Shown: one piece after another, positions 54,223-62,506 of the stretch
Numbering within the stretch: position 1 is the first letter of the stretch
Layout of the letters: each line of letters opens with the position of its first letter
DNA from: S5-A14a sp050908895
Lineage (GTDB): Bacteria > Bacillota > Clostridia > Peptostreptococcales > Anaerovoracaceae
Assembly (NCBI GenBank): GCA_050908895.1
Contig: CP171222.1
Span: forward strand, 992,001-1,056,000
DNA length: 64,000 nucleotides
Direction: 5' to 3'
Translations under genes and position numbers: made by a program
The notes under the pieces: generated by a model
Told to the model about the DNA's origin: nothing
The model's input: the letters and a program-made list of their open reading frames with translations, nothing else
Databases searched by the model: none

Positions 54223-55434
54223 TTAAAAATCAAGAATGTGTCCCATTTTATCCTTTTTTGTTTTCAAATAGAAAAGGTCATGAGCAGAAGCTGGCATTTG
54301 GATTGGCACTCTTTCCTTAATTTCGAGACCAAAATCTGCGAGTTCATAAACCTTCAAAGGATTGTTAGTAAGAAGCCTCATGCTTTTTAGGCCTAGATCC
54401 CTTAAAATTTGAGCGCCTATGTAATATTCACGAAGATCTCCAGGGAATCCAAGGGCAAGATTTGCCTGGAGCGTGTCCATTCCTTGATCTTGAAGCTTGT
54501 AAGCTTTTAGCTTGTTGATTAATCCGATACCACGACCTTCCTGTCGCATGTATAAAAGAACACCCCGGCCTTCGGCTTCAATTTGAGTCATAGCTTGTGC
54601 AAACTGCTGGCCACAGTCGCATTTTGTTGAGCCAAAAGCATCTCCAGTTAGACACTCCGAATGAACTCTTACTAAAATATCTTCTCCGTCGCCAATATTA
54701 CCCTTAACAAGAGCCACGTGATGCTCACCGTTTATTTTGTTGATATAGCCGTATGCCCTGAAATCACCGTATTTTGTTGGTAGGAAGGTGTCAACAACCT
54801 GATCTACAACATTTTCGTGACGCTTTCTGTAGTCAGCAATATCCTTGATGGTTATGAAAGATATATCGTGCTCCTTAGCCATTTTAAGAAGCTCGGTTTT
54901 TCTCATCATTGTTCCATTATCATTCATGATTTCACAGCATAGACCGCATTCTTTAAGTCCAGCGAGCTTCATTAAATCTACGGTAGCCTCAGTATGTCCC
55001 TTTCGTTCCAAAACCCCAAAATCCTTTGCAACAAGAGGGAACATGTGACCAGGTCTTCTGAAATCTGCTGGTTTAGCGTTTCCATCAACTACCATTCGTG
55101 CTGTTAGACCTCGTTCTACTGCAGAAATTCCAGTCGTAGTGTCAACATGATCGATGGATACGGTAAAGGCTGTGCAATGGTTGTCGGTATTTTCTGAAAC
55201 CATTTGAGGAAGAGAAAGGTCGATAGCAATTTCTTTACTCATAGGCATACAAATTAGTCCTTTGCCGTAGTGAGCCATAAAGTTCACATTTTCAGTCGTT
55301 GCAAATTCTGCAGCACATATGAAATCGCCTTCGTTTTCTCTGTCAGGATCATCGGTTACTATGATGATTTTACCAGCTCTTAAATCTTCTAAGGCCTTCT
55401 CTAGGGTTGAAAAATTTTCGTTTCTCTCTGTCAT
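54223..55434 (-). CDS. ribBA: Bifunctional DHBP synthase / GTP cyclohydrolase II
   Basis: About 403 residues. The N-terminal half makes 3,4-dihydroxy-2-butanone 4-phosphate (VTDDPDRENEGDF; MVVDGNAKPADFRRPGH region); the C-terminal half opens GTP, with the zinc ligands in ECLTGDAFGSTKCDCGQQ and the loop RQEGRGIGL. ATG at 55434 with AAAGGAAAT upstream is chosen; an in-frame TTG further up overlaps the ribE end. Only a 4-base gap to ribE. Confidence 0.96.
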   Translation of the reverse strand: MTERNENFSTLEKALEDLRAGKIIIVTDDPDRENEGDFICAAEFATTENVNFMAHYGKGLICMPMSKEIAIDLSLPQMVSENTDNHCTAFTVSIDHVDTTTGISAVERGLTARMVVDGNAKPADFRRPGHMFPLVAKDFGVLERKGHTEATVDLMKLAGLKECGLCCEIMNDNGTMMRKTELLKMAKEHDISFITIKDIADYRKRHENVVDQVVDTFLPTKYGDFRAYGYINKINGEHHVALVKGNIGDGEDILVRVHSECLTGDAFGSTKCDCGQQFAQAMTQIEAEGRGVLLYMRQEGRGIGLINKLKAYKLQDQGMDTLQANLALGFPGDLREYYIGAQILRDLGLKSMRLLTNNPLKVYELADFGLEIKERVPIQMPASAHDLFYLKTKKDKMGHILDF

Positions 55435-55438
55435 TTTA

Positions 55439-56038
55439 TTATTTCCTTTCAAGCATTTTCTCTACATATTTTCCGATTACATCAACTTCTAAGTTAACCA
55501 AATCACCAGGCTTTTTTGACGACAAAATAGTTTGCTCCGATGTATGGGGGATTATGCTAACTTTAAATTTATCTCTATCTACGTATGCCACTGTAAGGCT
55601 GGTGCCATCTATGGCTATTGAACCTTTCTCAACTATATACTTCAGCAGGTTTGCCGGTGGGGTAATAGTGTACCAGGTAGCGTTACCATGTTTTTCTACG
55701 GCCTTTATTCTTCCCGTGCCATCGATATGCCCGGATACAATATGGCCTCCAAACCTACCATCTGCAATCATTGCCCGTTCTAGGTTGACAATGCTGCCTA
55801 CTCGAAGACTTGAAAAAGCAGTTCGCTTTATGGTTTCATTCATTACATCTGCAGTGAAGTGCCCACTTTGACCTGGGGTAAAAGTTGTTACTGTGAGGCA
55901 TATGCCGTTAACTGCAATGCTGTCTCCTAACTTTACATCAGATAAAACTTTGCTGCAGGAGATGGTTAGCCTTGCGGAAGGACCCCTAGTTTCAATGTTT
56001 TTCAGTCTCCCAATCTCTTCAATTATTCCTGTGAACAT
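55439..56038 (-). CDS. ribE: Riboflavin synthase alpha subunit
   Basis: 199 residues with two lumazine-binding repeats. MFTGIIEEIGRLK opens the first and GGHIVSGHIDGTGRI the second. It dismutates two lumazines to riboflavin and its precursor. It overlaps the end of ribD by 16 bp and is followed closely by ribBA. Confidence 0.97.
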   Translation of the reverse strand: MFTGIIEEIGRLKNIETRGPSARLTISCSKVLSDVKLGDSIAVNGICLTVTTFTPGQSGHFTADVMNETIKRTAFSSLRVGSIVNLERAMIADGRFGGHIVSGHIDGTGRIKAVEKHGNATWYTITPPANLLKYIVEKGSIAIDGTSLTVAYVDRDKFKVSIIPHTSEQTILSSKKPGDLVNLEVDVIGKYVEKMLERK

Positions 56039-57222
56039 GGATAGACCACCTTTCCTTCAAAATATATATCTTTGTCAATTTCTTTAATTTCATCAATCTC
56101 TACCTGAGGACAATTATTCGGGTCATCAAAGCCTTCACCTGAAATTCCTGAAAGAGCATTCTTTCCACCGAGGAATTTAGGGGCCATATAGATGTGAGCA
56201 TAATCTGCAAGGCCCGACCTAAGAAAAGATTCGTGAACAGTTCCGCCACCTTCGACTAGGACGCTGTCAATATTATATGGGTGAGCAGCTAACTCTTTTA
56301 GAAGAGCATCTAAACATATCTGTCCTTTCTGGTTCGAGGGGAGGGTTAGAATTTTTACTCCTAACTGTTTCAATTCCTCGATCTTATGTTTGTTTTCTGC
56401 ACTGTAGGTTGACTCAACGACTTGTGTGTGGTCGATTTTTTCAGTTGTCCTATTTCCTGTTATACAACCTTCGGTTGTAGCCACGATGGTCAAAATTTCC
56501 TTGGCAGTTTTTACAAGTTTGCAATCGGTTGGAATCCTCAGGTTTGAGTCGAGAAGAATCCTGACTGGACTAACTCCATTTTCCAGTCTGTAATTTAGCA
56601 TAGGGTCATCAGCCAAAACTGTGTTAATTCCCACGAGGATACTCATATATTTATGTCTCAAACTATGAGAGTGAAGTCTGGAATTCTCTCCGGTAATCCA
56701 CTGGGATTTTCCGCTAAAAGAAGCAATTTTCCCATCTATAGTTTCCGCAACCTTGATGGCCACAAAAGGACGCTGCTTAAGCTGTTTTGTTATAAAAACC
56801 TGGTTGAGCGCTCTAGCCTTATCTTCCAGCAAACCTGTATGAACCTTGATCCCGTGCTCCCGAAGAATTGCAATGCCTTTGCCGGCTACAACTGGATTAG
56901 GATCTTCCATGGCACAAAATACCTCGCTAATACCATATTCTATTATTGCCTCGGTGCAGGGTGGAGTTTTCCCATAATGACAGCAGGGCTCTAAGGTGAC
57001 ATACATTGTTGAGCCCTTTAAATCTTCTGTGTTTGTGGCATTACCAATGGCCACTCGCTCAGCGTGAGGAAGACCGCAGGCATGATGATAACCTTCAGAT
57101 AAAATTTTTCCATCTTTAACTATTACAGCCCCCACCATGGGGTTTGGACTGGTGAATCCTTCACCTTTAGCGGCTAGGCGAAGAGCATGCTCCATATATT
57201 TTACATCATTGGTGTTTCCCAT
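56023..57222 (-). CDS. ribD: Bifunctional riboflavin deaminase/reductase
   Basis: 399 residues, slightly longer than typical. The deaminase zinc site (HAERVAIGNA; TLEPCCHYGKTPPCTEAI) is in the first 90 residues, and the reductase domain begins near 145 (PFVAIKVAETIDGKIA), with SVLVEGGGTVHESFL later. First gene of the operon, behind the FMN riboswitch and two terminators. GGAGG lies before the ATG. Confidence 0.97.
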   Translation of the reverse strand: MGNTNDVKYMEHALRLAAKGEGFTSPNPMVGAVIVKDGKILSEGYHHACGLPHAERVAIGNATNTEDLKGSTMYVTLEPCCHYGKTPPCTEAIIEYGISEVFCAMEDPNPVVAGKGIAILREHGIKVHTGLLEDKARALNQVFITKQLKQRPFVAIKVAETIDGKIASFSGKSQWITGENSRLHSHSLRHKYMSILVGINTVLADDPMLNYRLENGVSPVRILLDSNLRIPTDCKLVKTAKEILTIVATTEGCITGNRTTEKIDHTQVVESTYSAENKHKIEELKQLGVKILTLPSNQKGQICLDALLKELAAHPYNIDSVLVEGGGTVHESFLRSGLADYAHIYMAPKFLGGKNALSGISGEGFDDPNNCPQVEIDEIKEIDKDIYFEGKVVYPCSQE

Positions 57223-57247
57223 AAGAGCCTCCGATTATACTTTAAAT

Positions 57248-57276
57248 AAAAACAAGTGCCTGTGTCAGGGCACTTG
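57248..57276 (-). terminator. Second terminator between the FMN riboswitch and ribD
   Basis: On the minus strand CAAGTGCC-C-TG pairs with CAGGCACTTG (10 bp with one bulged C), followed by TTTTTATTT. It lies only 26 bases before the ribD start codon. Confidence 0.75.
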
Positions 57277-57302
57277 AAGAGTTTCACTTACTGTTTTTGA
57301 TT

Positions 57303-57328
57303 AAAAAAGCCCGAGAATAATCCCGGGC
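57303..57328 (-). terminator. Expression-platform terminator of the FMN riboswitch
   Basis: Minus strand: GCCCGGG, loop ATTATT, CTCGGGC (one wobble), then six T. Confidence 0.85.
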
Positions 57329-57359
57329 ATAATATTACAAAACAGTTGTAGTATTAGTT

Positions 57360-57472
57360 GTTTCTTCCATCCAGACTTTACTGTCGGTCTCGGAATTACA
57401 CCGAGTCATGCTTAGAAAATTCTATGCTCGCGGACTATACCGCCGGTCGGGAATTTCACCCTGCCCTGAAAC
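57360..57472 (-). promoter_or_regulatory. FMN riboswitch (RFN element)
   Basis: On the minus strand the aptamer shows the conserved AGGGCAGGGTGAAATTCCC, CCGACCGGCGGT and GTCTGGATGGAAGAA blocks. The closing stem is GTTTC (57472-57468) with GAAAC (57364-57360). FMN binding should favour the downstream terminator and shut off ribD-ribE-ribBA-ribH. Confidence 0.97.
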
Positions 57473-57494
57473 TTTGATTTAGTTGATTGACTTC

Positions 57495-57523
57495 ATTATA
57501 ACCCTACATAAGGCTATTTTCAA
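57495..57523 (-). promoter_or_regulatory. Riboflavin operon promoter
   Basis: Minus strand: TTGAAA (57523-57518), 17 bp and TATAAT (57500-57495), 22 bases before the riboswitch closing stem. Confidence 0.75.
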
Positions 57524-57559
57524 GTACTTTTTTGATTTTTTAAAATTTCTGTTTTTACG

Positions 57560-57612
57560 TAAATCTACATAAATCTACGTGGGTTATAAAAAATTTGGTG
57601 TAAATTTGGTGT
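57560..57612 (+). repeat. Two adjacent short tandem repeats
   Basis: TAAATCTACA/TAAATCTACG at 57560-57579 and AAATTTGGTGT repeated exactly at 57591-57601 and 57602-57612. They lie between the rib promoter and the surface-protein relic and could be integrase arm-type sites or chance duplication. Confidence 0.6.
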
Positions 57613-57656
57613 AAGCATTTAATTTGTTAAGTTCATCTAAGAACCAATGGCTTTAG

Positions 57657-57758
57657 TCACCAGGAAAGTGGTATTACCTCAAGAGTGGCGGCTACATGGC
57701 TAAGAGCGAAGTTATTGACGGATACAGGGTCGATGCTTTCGGTGCATGGGTGATCTAG
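57657..57758 (+). pseudogene. Relic of a cell-wall-binding-repeat surface protein (C-terminal end)
   Basis: The frame reads GKWYYLKSGGYMAKSEVIDG followed by YRVDAFGAWVI and stop. This matches one choline-binding-like/CW-binding repeat (GxWYYxxxxGxMAxxxxIDG) as found at the C-terminus of secreted autolysins and surface proteins. A stop codon (57654-57656) interrupts the frame just upstream, and the preceding bases do not show more repeats. Only the tail of a former gene remains. The stretch is richer in G and C than its AT-rich flanks. Confidence 0.65.
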
Positions 57759-57884
57759 CCATATAGCATAAATTAGTATAGTATAAATTCACACATCATA
57801 AAATTTATCATTGGATTAGGGAATTTAAGATAAATAGCAACATCTAAATGATGGGTTTAGAATGAATTTGTGGGCAGACAAGAG

Positions 57885-57922
57885 CATTTGAGGGAGCTAA
57901 TGTGCCCCTTGGATGTTTTTTT
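57885..57922 (+). terminator. Terminator downstream of the surface-protein relic
   Basis: CATTTGAGGG (57885-57894) pairs with CCCTTGGATG (three wobbles), followed by seven T. It probably belonged to the lost gene. Between 57759 and 57884 I see nothing coding. Confidence 0.65.
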
Positions 57923-57978
57923 ATGACATAAAAGTGTATCAGATGGAGAACCTTCTCTACTTGCTGCACTTATTTTAT

Positions 57979-58007
57979 TGGACAAATATGTGAATTTTAG
58001 GTATAAA
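57979..58007 (+). promoter_or_regulatory. Candidate promoter of the tad-like operon
   Basis: TGGACA (57979-57984), 17 bp and TATAAA (58002-58007). A second candidate, TTGACG (58038) with TAGACT (58061), is also spaced by 17 bp. Both precede the ribosome-binding site at 58095. Confidence 0.5.
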
Positions 58008-58106
58008 TATTTATTTTCAAATAATGTAAATTTACTGTTGACGAGATATGGGGAAAGTTATAGACTTTATTCAAGAAATGGAAAATCTTGGAAAAGGAGG
58101 TGCGAG

Positions 58107-58958
58107 ATGAATAAGTTGATTAATTTGCTTAAACAAGCCGTAGATAATAAAGGAGAAGTTATGAATTCAACCATAGAACATGAAAAAGATAATGGTACCA
58201 GCGTAATTAGGGATATGGGCCTAGATATGAGACAGCGAATTGAAGAAGATAGAGTTGTAAGGAAGAATACTGTTAAGATTGGTATGTTTTCTGTAGACAG
58301 TTCTTATGAGATATCTCTACTTGGGATTATTATGCTAGATAAGATGATAAAACGCTATGGTAGTTCATGCCTATATATTTGCAATAAGCCATTTTCAATT
58401 TTGAAGAGAAGCTATTTTGGTCATGAAAAGTCGTTTATGGATGATTCCGATATCACCCGGCTTTCAAAATTGTTGTTTTACATGGATGAAACTGATTTTA
58501 TTAAAAAGAGAGAGTTAGTAGATAGCGTAAATTCGATGAATTTCTTGTACTCTTATGGCGTTGATAGAATTCTTGGCTGGCGCGAACCCTTTGGAATGGC
58601 ACGTCTGTTGACCTGGATTGAAGAATCTAATGCGTATAATTTTATTGTTTTTGATATAGGTGATAATCTTTCGAAAGAAAATATAGATATTCTAAATAAT
58701 TGTGATGTAATTATTAGAGGCAACAGAATATTTTCTGGTGGAATTGAAAATTTGAATATAGATAAAAGTAAGGTAGTCGATGTAATTTTTAATGGTAATT
58801 TGGAAGAAGGGACAGGATTCTTTGCTAGTGATATAGATAATGTATTGGTTGTTAGGGAGAAGGGATTTGAATATTCCTATGAATTTGGTAACGATATTGA
58901 TTTTCTGATTAAAAATATTACAGGCAAGACTGGAGAAGGTGAGATTTTTGCAAGTTGA
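58107..58958 (+). CDS. Unknown protein at the head of the tad-like locus (possible TadZ/CpaE-like)
   Basis: About 283 residues. It is not confidently recognised. Around residue 55 it enters an alpha/beta pattern (VKIGMFSVDSSYEISLLGIIMLD) that could be a MinD/CpaE-like domain without a Walker A motif, with FIVFDIGDNLSKENIDIL near 180 in the place of a Walker B-like strand. In pilus loci the gene before CpaF often encodes TadZ/CpaE, which localises the machine at the pole. ATG 58107 follows AAAGGAGGTG exactly; upstream codons to 57978 have no site. It overlaps cpaF. Confidence 0.6.
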   Translation: MNKLINLLKQAVDNKGEVMNSTIEHEKDNGTSVIRDMGLDMRQRIEEDRVVRKNTVKIGMFSVDSSYEISLLGIIMLDKMIKRYGSSCLYICNKPFSILKRSYFGHEKSFMDDSDITRLSKLLFYMDETDFIKKRELVDSVNSMNFLYSYGVDRILGWREPFGMARLLTWIEESNAYNFIVFDIGDNLSKENIDILNNCDVIIRGNRIFSGGIENLNIDKSKVVDVIFNGNLEEGTGFFASDIDNVLVVREKGFEYSYEFGNDIDFLIKNITGKTGEGEIFAS

Positions 58959-60234
58959 TGCATCCGATGTTGTAGTTAGACATGTTAAGAGCACGTTAAT
59001 GCGAGAGTACGGAGACAGACCCGTCAAAGAAGAGTGGATTGAATCGCAAATTGAGGAAACCATTTTTGAAAAATTTAGAGACTTGAGCATTGATGAAATG
59101 AAGCAAGTTAAGAAGCGTTCTATTCTGAGGCTAAGATCTCCTCTAGGTATATTATTACCTTTAGTTCAGGATCAATCGATAAATGAGATAATGGTAAATG
59201 GAATACATTATATTTTCGTTGAACGGAGAGGCAACATAGAGAAGGTGGACGACTATTTTGCGTCTCAAGAAGAGCTTACTGACATAATAAGATATATTGC
59301 AGGAAAGGTTCACCGAGAATTCAATGAACTTAACCCTATTGTAGATGCAAGGCTTGAAGATGGATCGAGGGTGTGTGGCGTCTACAGCAATGTAGCTATT
59401 GGTGGCCCAGCTTTGAGCATTAGAAAATTTAAAAAAGAGAAAATGACTATGGATTATATGGTTGAAATAGGATCCATCAGTAAGGAATGCGGTGATGAAT
59501 TACATAGGTTGGTAAAGGCGGGCTACAATATTTTTGTAAGCGGAGGCACATCATCTGGAAAGACTACATTTCTAAATGCCTTATCAGATTTTATTGGAGA
59601 AGATGAGCGAATAATTGTTATAGAGGACTCTTCTGAGCTTAACATGAGCCAAGTTGAGAACATCATATATATGGAATGCAAGAATGCTAACAGCATAGGT
59701 AAAGGGCAGGTTGATATGGCAAGTCTTATTAAGACCAGCCTGAGACTCCGTCCAGATAGAATTATAGTAGGCGAGGTAAGAGGTGGAGAAGTTTTTCAGA
59801 TGATTCAGGCGATGAATTCAGGTCACTCAGGTTCCATGTCCACAGGTCATGGGAACTCTGTTGAGGGAATGTTAAGGCGACTTGAGTCAATGTATTTGAT
59901 GGCCATAGATATACCCGTTGATGCCATAAGGATGCAGATAGCTGAAGCTATAGATATCATGGTTCATTTAAATAGAAACAAGGACGGAAAGAGAGCGGTA
60001 GAATCTGTGGCTGAACTTGTGGGATATAGAAATGGGGAATACAAGCTTAATTATATCTATGAACTGGATGAAAATTTAAAACTCGTTTCTACTGGAAATA
60101 AATTGAAAAATTCAATGAGACTTAGACAGTTTTCTGGAGATAATTATATTTCGGGGAAGCATGATGCTTTCAGCTTAACAGAATCACTTAAATTGAGCAA
60201 ATCCTTTAAGGAGATAGACAATGATGAACAATAA
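58948..60234 (+). CDS. CpaF/TadA secretion ATPase
   Basis: About 428 residues of the type II/IV secretion ATPase family. Walker A SGGTSSGKTTFLNAL near residue 200, VIEDSSELN, RIIVGEVRGGE and HSGSMSTGHGNS follow in order. It energises assembly of Flp pili. TTG 58948 is favoured with AAGGTG 6 bases upstream; GTG 58939 is the alternative. It overlaps both neighbours, so the operon is translationally coupled. Confidence 0.92.
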   Translation: MQVDASDVVVRHVKSTLMREYGDRPVKEEWIESQIEETIFEKFRDLSIDEMKQVKKRSILRLRSPLGILLPLVQDQSINEIMVNGIHYIFVERRGNIEKVDDYFASQEELTDIIRYIAGKVHREFNELNPIVDARLEDGSRVCGVYSNVAIGGPALSIRKFKKEKMTMDYMVEIGSISKECGDELHRLVKAGYNIFVSGGTSSGKTTFLNALSDFIGEDERIIVIEDSSELNMSQVENIIYMECKNANSIGKGQVDMASLIKTSLRLRPDRIIVGEVRGGEVFQMIQAMNSGHSGSMSTGHGNSVEGMLRRLESMYLMAIDIPVDAIRMQIAEAIDIMVHLNRNKDGKRAVESVAELVGYRNGEYKLNYIYELDENLKLVSTGNKLKNSMRLRQFSGDNYISGKHDAFSLTESLKLSKSFKEIDNDEQ

Positions 60235-60952
60235 TTTAAAATCTAACAAAATAATTCTCCTGACAATTTCAGCAATTGCCTGTGTGTTTTTAGGCTTCCT
60301 TGTTTACAATTCATTTTGGTTCACTATTGCTACTCCAATTGTCTATTACTCTTTGAGTAAGAAGATTGCATCCATAAAGATAGCCAGAGATGATAAGAGG
60401 TTTAAAAAAGAATTTAAAGACTTACTTTATTCCCTAAGTGGATCATTTTCTACAGGAAGGCATTTGGTGGAAGCGTTAGATGAAGCTCATATAAATTTAA
60501 GCAAAATATATGATGCAAGGGCACCGATTATGTCAGAGGTAAATATTATAAGGAATCAGCTGCAGATGACAGGCTTAGATGAGATTCGTGTCCTTGAAGA
60601 ATTTAGAAGCAGAAGGGATGGTGAGGATGTTGCGGATTTTGTAGAGATGTATAAGGCGTGTAGGGCAACAGGGGGAGATTTTGCCGATGTTCTGGCAAGG
60701 GGAGCCAACATAATCGCAGAAAAAATTACGATTGATAGAGAAATAGATGCAATAACCTATCAGAAAAAGTTGGAAGGAAGGATAATAGGAGCGATGCCTG
60801 TAGTACTGTTGTTATTTTTGAATATATTGGCCCCTGATTATATAGAGCCACTATATGAAACCTTAGCAGGAAGAGTACTTATGACAATATCTTTGGCCTT
60901 ATCTATTTTGTCGTTTTATCTAATTGAAAGGATTACCAATATTAATGTTTAA
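60221..60952 (+). CDS. TadB-like pilus assembly membrane protein
   Basis: 243 residues: two hydrophobic helices at the N-terminus (~10-45), a cytoplasmic T2SSF-type segment (LYSLSGSFSTGRHLVEALDEA ... DFVEMYKACRATGGDFADVL, quoted in part) and two helices at the end. It forms the inner-membrane platform with the next protein. Starts inside the end of cpaF, 7 bases after AAGGAG. Confidence 0.85.
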   Translation: MMNNNLKSNKIILLTISAIACVFLGFLVYNSFWFTIATPIVYYSLSKKIASIKIARDDKRFKKEFKDLLYSLSGSFSTGRHLVEALDEAHINLSKIYDARAPIMSEVNIIRNQLQMTGLDEIRVLEEFRSRRDGEDVADFVEMYKACRATGGDFADVLARGANIIAEKITIDREIDAITYQKKLEGRIIGAMPVVLLLFLNILAPDYIEPLYETLAGRVLMTISLALSILSFYLIERITNINV

Positions 60953-61985
60953 CTCTAATTTTAAAAAATATAAGGACAAATATTTGCATGTTTTGCTTGA
61001 AGGGAAAAACAAGAAGATTCTGCTCATTGCAGCATTGATAATAACATTAATATTAATTATTGAAATAGCTAAAATGCTTACATATACATCAGGGTTCGTT
61101 ACAGATGGCAGCGGTAAAATCATTGGAATATCTAGGCCAAAAGGAAGTAAAAATGAAGATGTTCAAATCACGGCAGAAGTTTTTAGCGATAGAAAAGTAA
61201 AAGAAATACCGATAAATATTCATATTTCTGGTGAGGATAAAATTAAGACGAAAGACTCTGAAGATAAGGGTGGGACCAAATCGAAAATTCAAGACAAATC
61301 AGATAAACAGGAACAACTAGAAGTTACTAGGGAGCTGCAACATGCAGTCAGAGCTTTAGATAAAGAAAGATCAATGCTAATAAAGCTACCCTCAAGACTT
61401 AAGGGGAAAGAGCGGGTTACATGGAGAGTTGATAGAAAGCTTTATTTCCCTAAGGCACTTTTGCTGATGCCGATGGTTCCAATTGTCTTGATTTCATACC
61501 GGATGTCCGAAGAAAAAAATAAGAAGAGCAAGCTAAAGGAAGATATAAAATGGGGAATTCCTAACTTTACTCATCAGGTTGTAATATACATGAATTCAGG
61601 AATTATAATTTCTGATATAATTCCAAGGCTTTATGATAGATACAAGGTCACTGGAGGGAAAAATCCCATTGAAAAGATGGTAATCAATGCCTGTGAGAGA
61701 GGAAATAACATACAGACTTTTCCTATAAATCTTTTGGCAAAAGAAGCTGAAAATTCGGGAATTAGTGAATTCATAAGAATAGTAGCCATAATATTAGAAG
61801 GACAAATTAGAGGCTTGGACATTAGGTATAAGCTAGAAAATGAAAGCAAAATACTATGGCATGACAGGAAAAAGGCAGCAGAAGAAAAAGGCCATCTTGC
61901 AGAGAGCAAATTGGCTATCCCTCTATCACTTTTATTAGTAGTACTAATGATAATTACAGCTGCTCCAGCTATGATGGAGTTATGA
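60945..61985 (+). CDS. TadC-like membrane protein with an unusual N-terminal insertion
   Basis: About 346 residues. A helix near 25-42 is followed by ~110 polar, lysine-rich residues with possible coiled coil (GGTKSKIQDKSDKQEQLEVT), then a helix (~180) and a T2SSF-type segment (NFTHQVVIYMNSGIIISDII; AENSGISEFIRIVAIILEG) with a last helix. The long middle stretch is not usual for TadC. ATG 60945 overlaps the previous gene by 8 bp; TTG 60924 is possible. Confidence 0.75.
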   Translation: MFNSNFKKYKDKYLHVLLEGKNKKILLIAALIITLILIIEIAKMLTYTSGFVTDGSGKIIGISRPKGSKNEDVQITAEVFSDRKVKEIPINIHISGEDKIKTKDSEDKGGTKSKIQDKSDKQEQLEVTRELQHAVRALDKERSMLIKLPSRLKGKERVTWRVDRKLYFPKALLLMPMVPIVLISYRMSEEKNKKSKLKEDIKWGIPNFTHQVVIYMNSGIIISDIIPRLYDRYKVTGGKNPIEKMVINACERGNNIQTFPINLLAKEAENSGISEFIRIVAIILEGQIRGLDIRYKLENESKILWHDRKKAAEEKGHLAESKLAIPLSLLLVVLMIITAAPAMMEL

Positions 61986-62001
61986 GAAAGGAAATTAAAT
62001 T

Positions 62002-62175
62002 ATGTTTAAAATGTTTAAATCTGTTATGAAAAAAAGCCCATTGGGAAACAAGAAGGGGATGGAATTAGTTCAGGTTGCTATATTAATAGCTATTGCAATT
62101 GTTATAGGATTAATTTTTAGAACGGAGATAACCAGTTTTGTTAACGACACCTTTGATAAATTGCAAGATTTTTAA
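62002..62175 (+). CDS. Flp-type pilin or pilin-like protein, 57 residues
   Basis: A short basic leader (MFKMFKSVMKKSPLGNKKG) is followed by a hydrophobic helix starting MELVQVAILIAIAIVIGLIF, with Glu at position 2 after the Gly as in type IV and Flp prepilins. Cleavage after Gly19 would leave a 38-residue mature pilin. AAAGGA lies 9 bases upstream. A prepilin peptidase is not seen in the window. Confidence 0.78.
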   Translation: MFKMFKSVMKKSPLGNKKGMELVQVAILIAIAIVIGLIFRTEITSFVNDTFDKLQDF

Positions 62176-62506
62176 CCTACTTAAAAAGAAGAAAGGTAGT
62201 GAGCTAATTGAAGCAACATTGGTTCTGCCAGTAGTTATAATTATAATTTTAGGGTTATTATCTTTTGTCGTTATATTCTACAGTATTGGAATATCTCAAT
62301 TTAATTTGCATAGCGAATTGATCGATGAGGCAAATTTGAGTGAAAAAATTTTTACAGTAAAGAGAAAACAAGCTTATTACGAAAAAGATATCAGAAGCTT
62401 AATACCCTTTAAATTTAAAAAGAATAAAGAGGATAAATGCTACTCTATAAATGAGGAGAAGGTGTTAAGAATGAAGGACAGTACTAGTGAAATTTTTCAA
62501 GACTAA
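62138..62506 (+). CDS. TadE-like pseudopilin
   Basis: About 122 residues. The motif KKKKGSELIEATLVLPVVII is a prepilin-type leader plus TadE helix; the rest is polar. The start is uncertain: TTG 62138 or TTG 62153, both inside the end of the pilin gene and without a clear ribosome-binding site, which suggests coupled translation. It overlaps the next gene by 20 bp. Confidence 0.72.
   Translation: MLTTPLINCKIFNLLKKKKGSELIEATLVLPVVIIIILGLLSFVVIFYSIGISQFNLHSELIDEANLSEKIFTVKRKQAYYEKDIRSLIPFKFKKNKEDKCYSINEEKVLRMKDSTSEIFQD

Noticed and set aside
57560..57612. CRISPR-like array
   Set aside because: Two adjacent 10-11-base duplications without spacers are not a CRISPR array.
57640..57775. Possible structured non-coding RNA: GC-rich segment with ATGGCTA/TAGCCAT long-range pairing
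   Set aside because: The plus-strand frame reads as the last cell-wall-binding repeat of a surface protein up to a stop codon. That explains the base composition, and the pairings are short.
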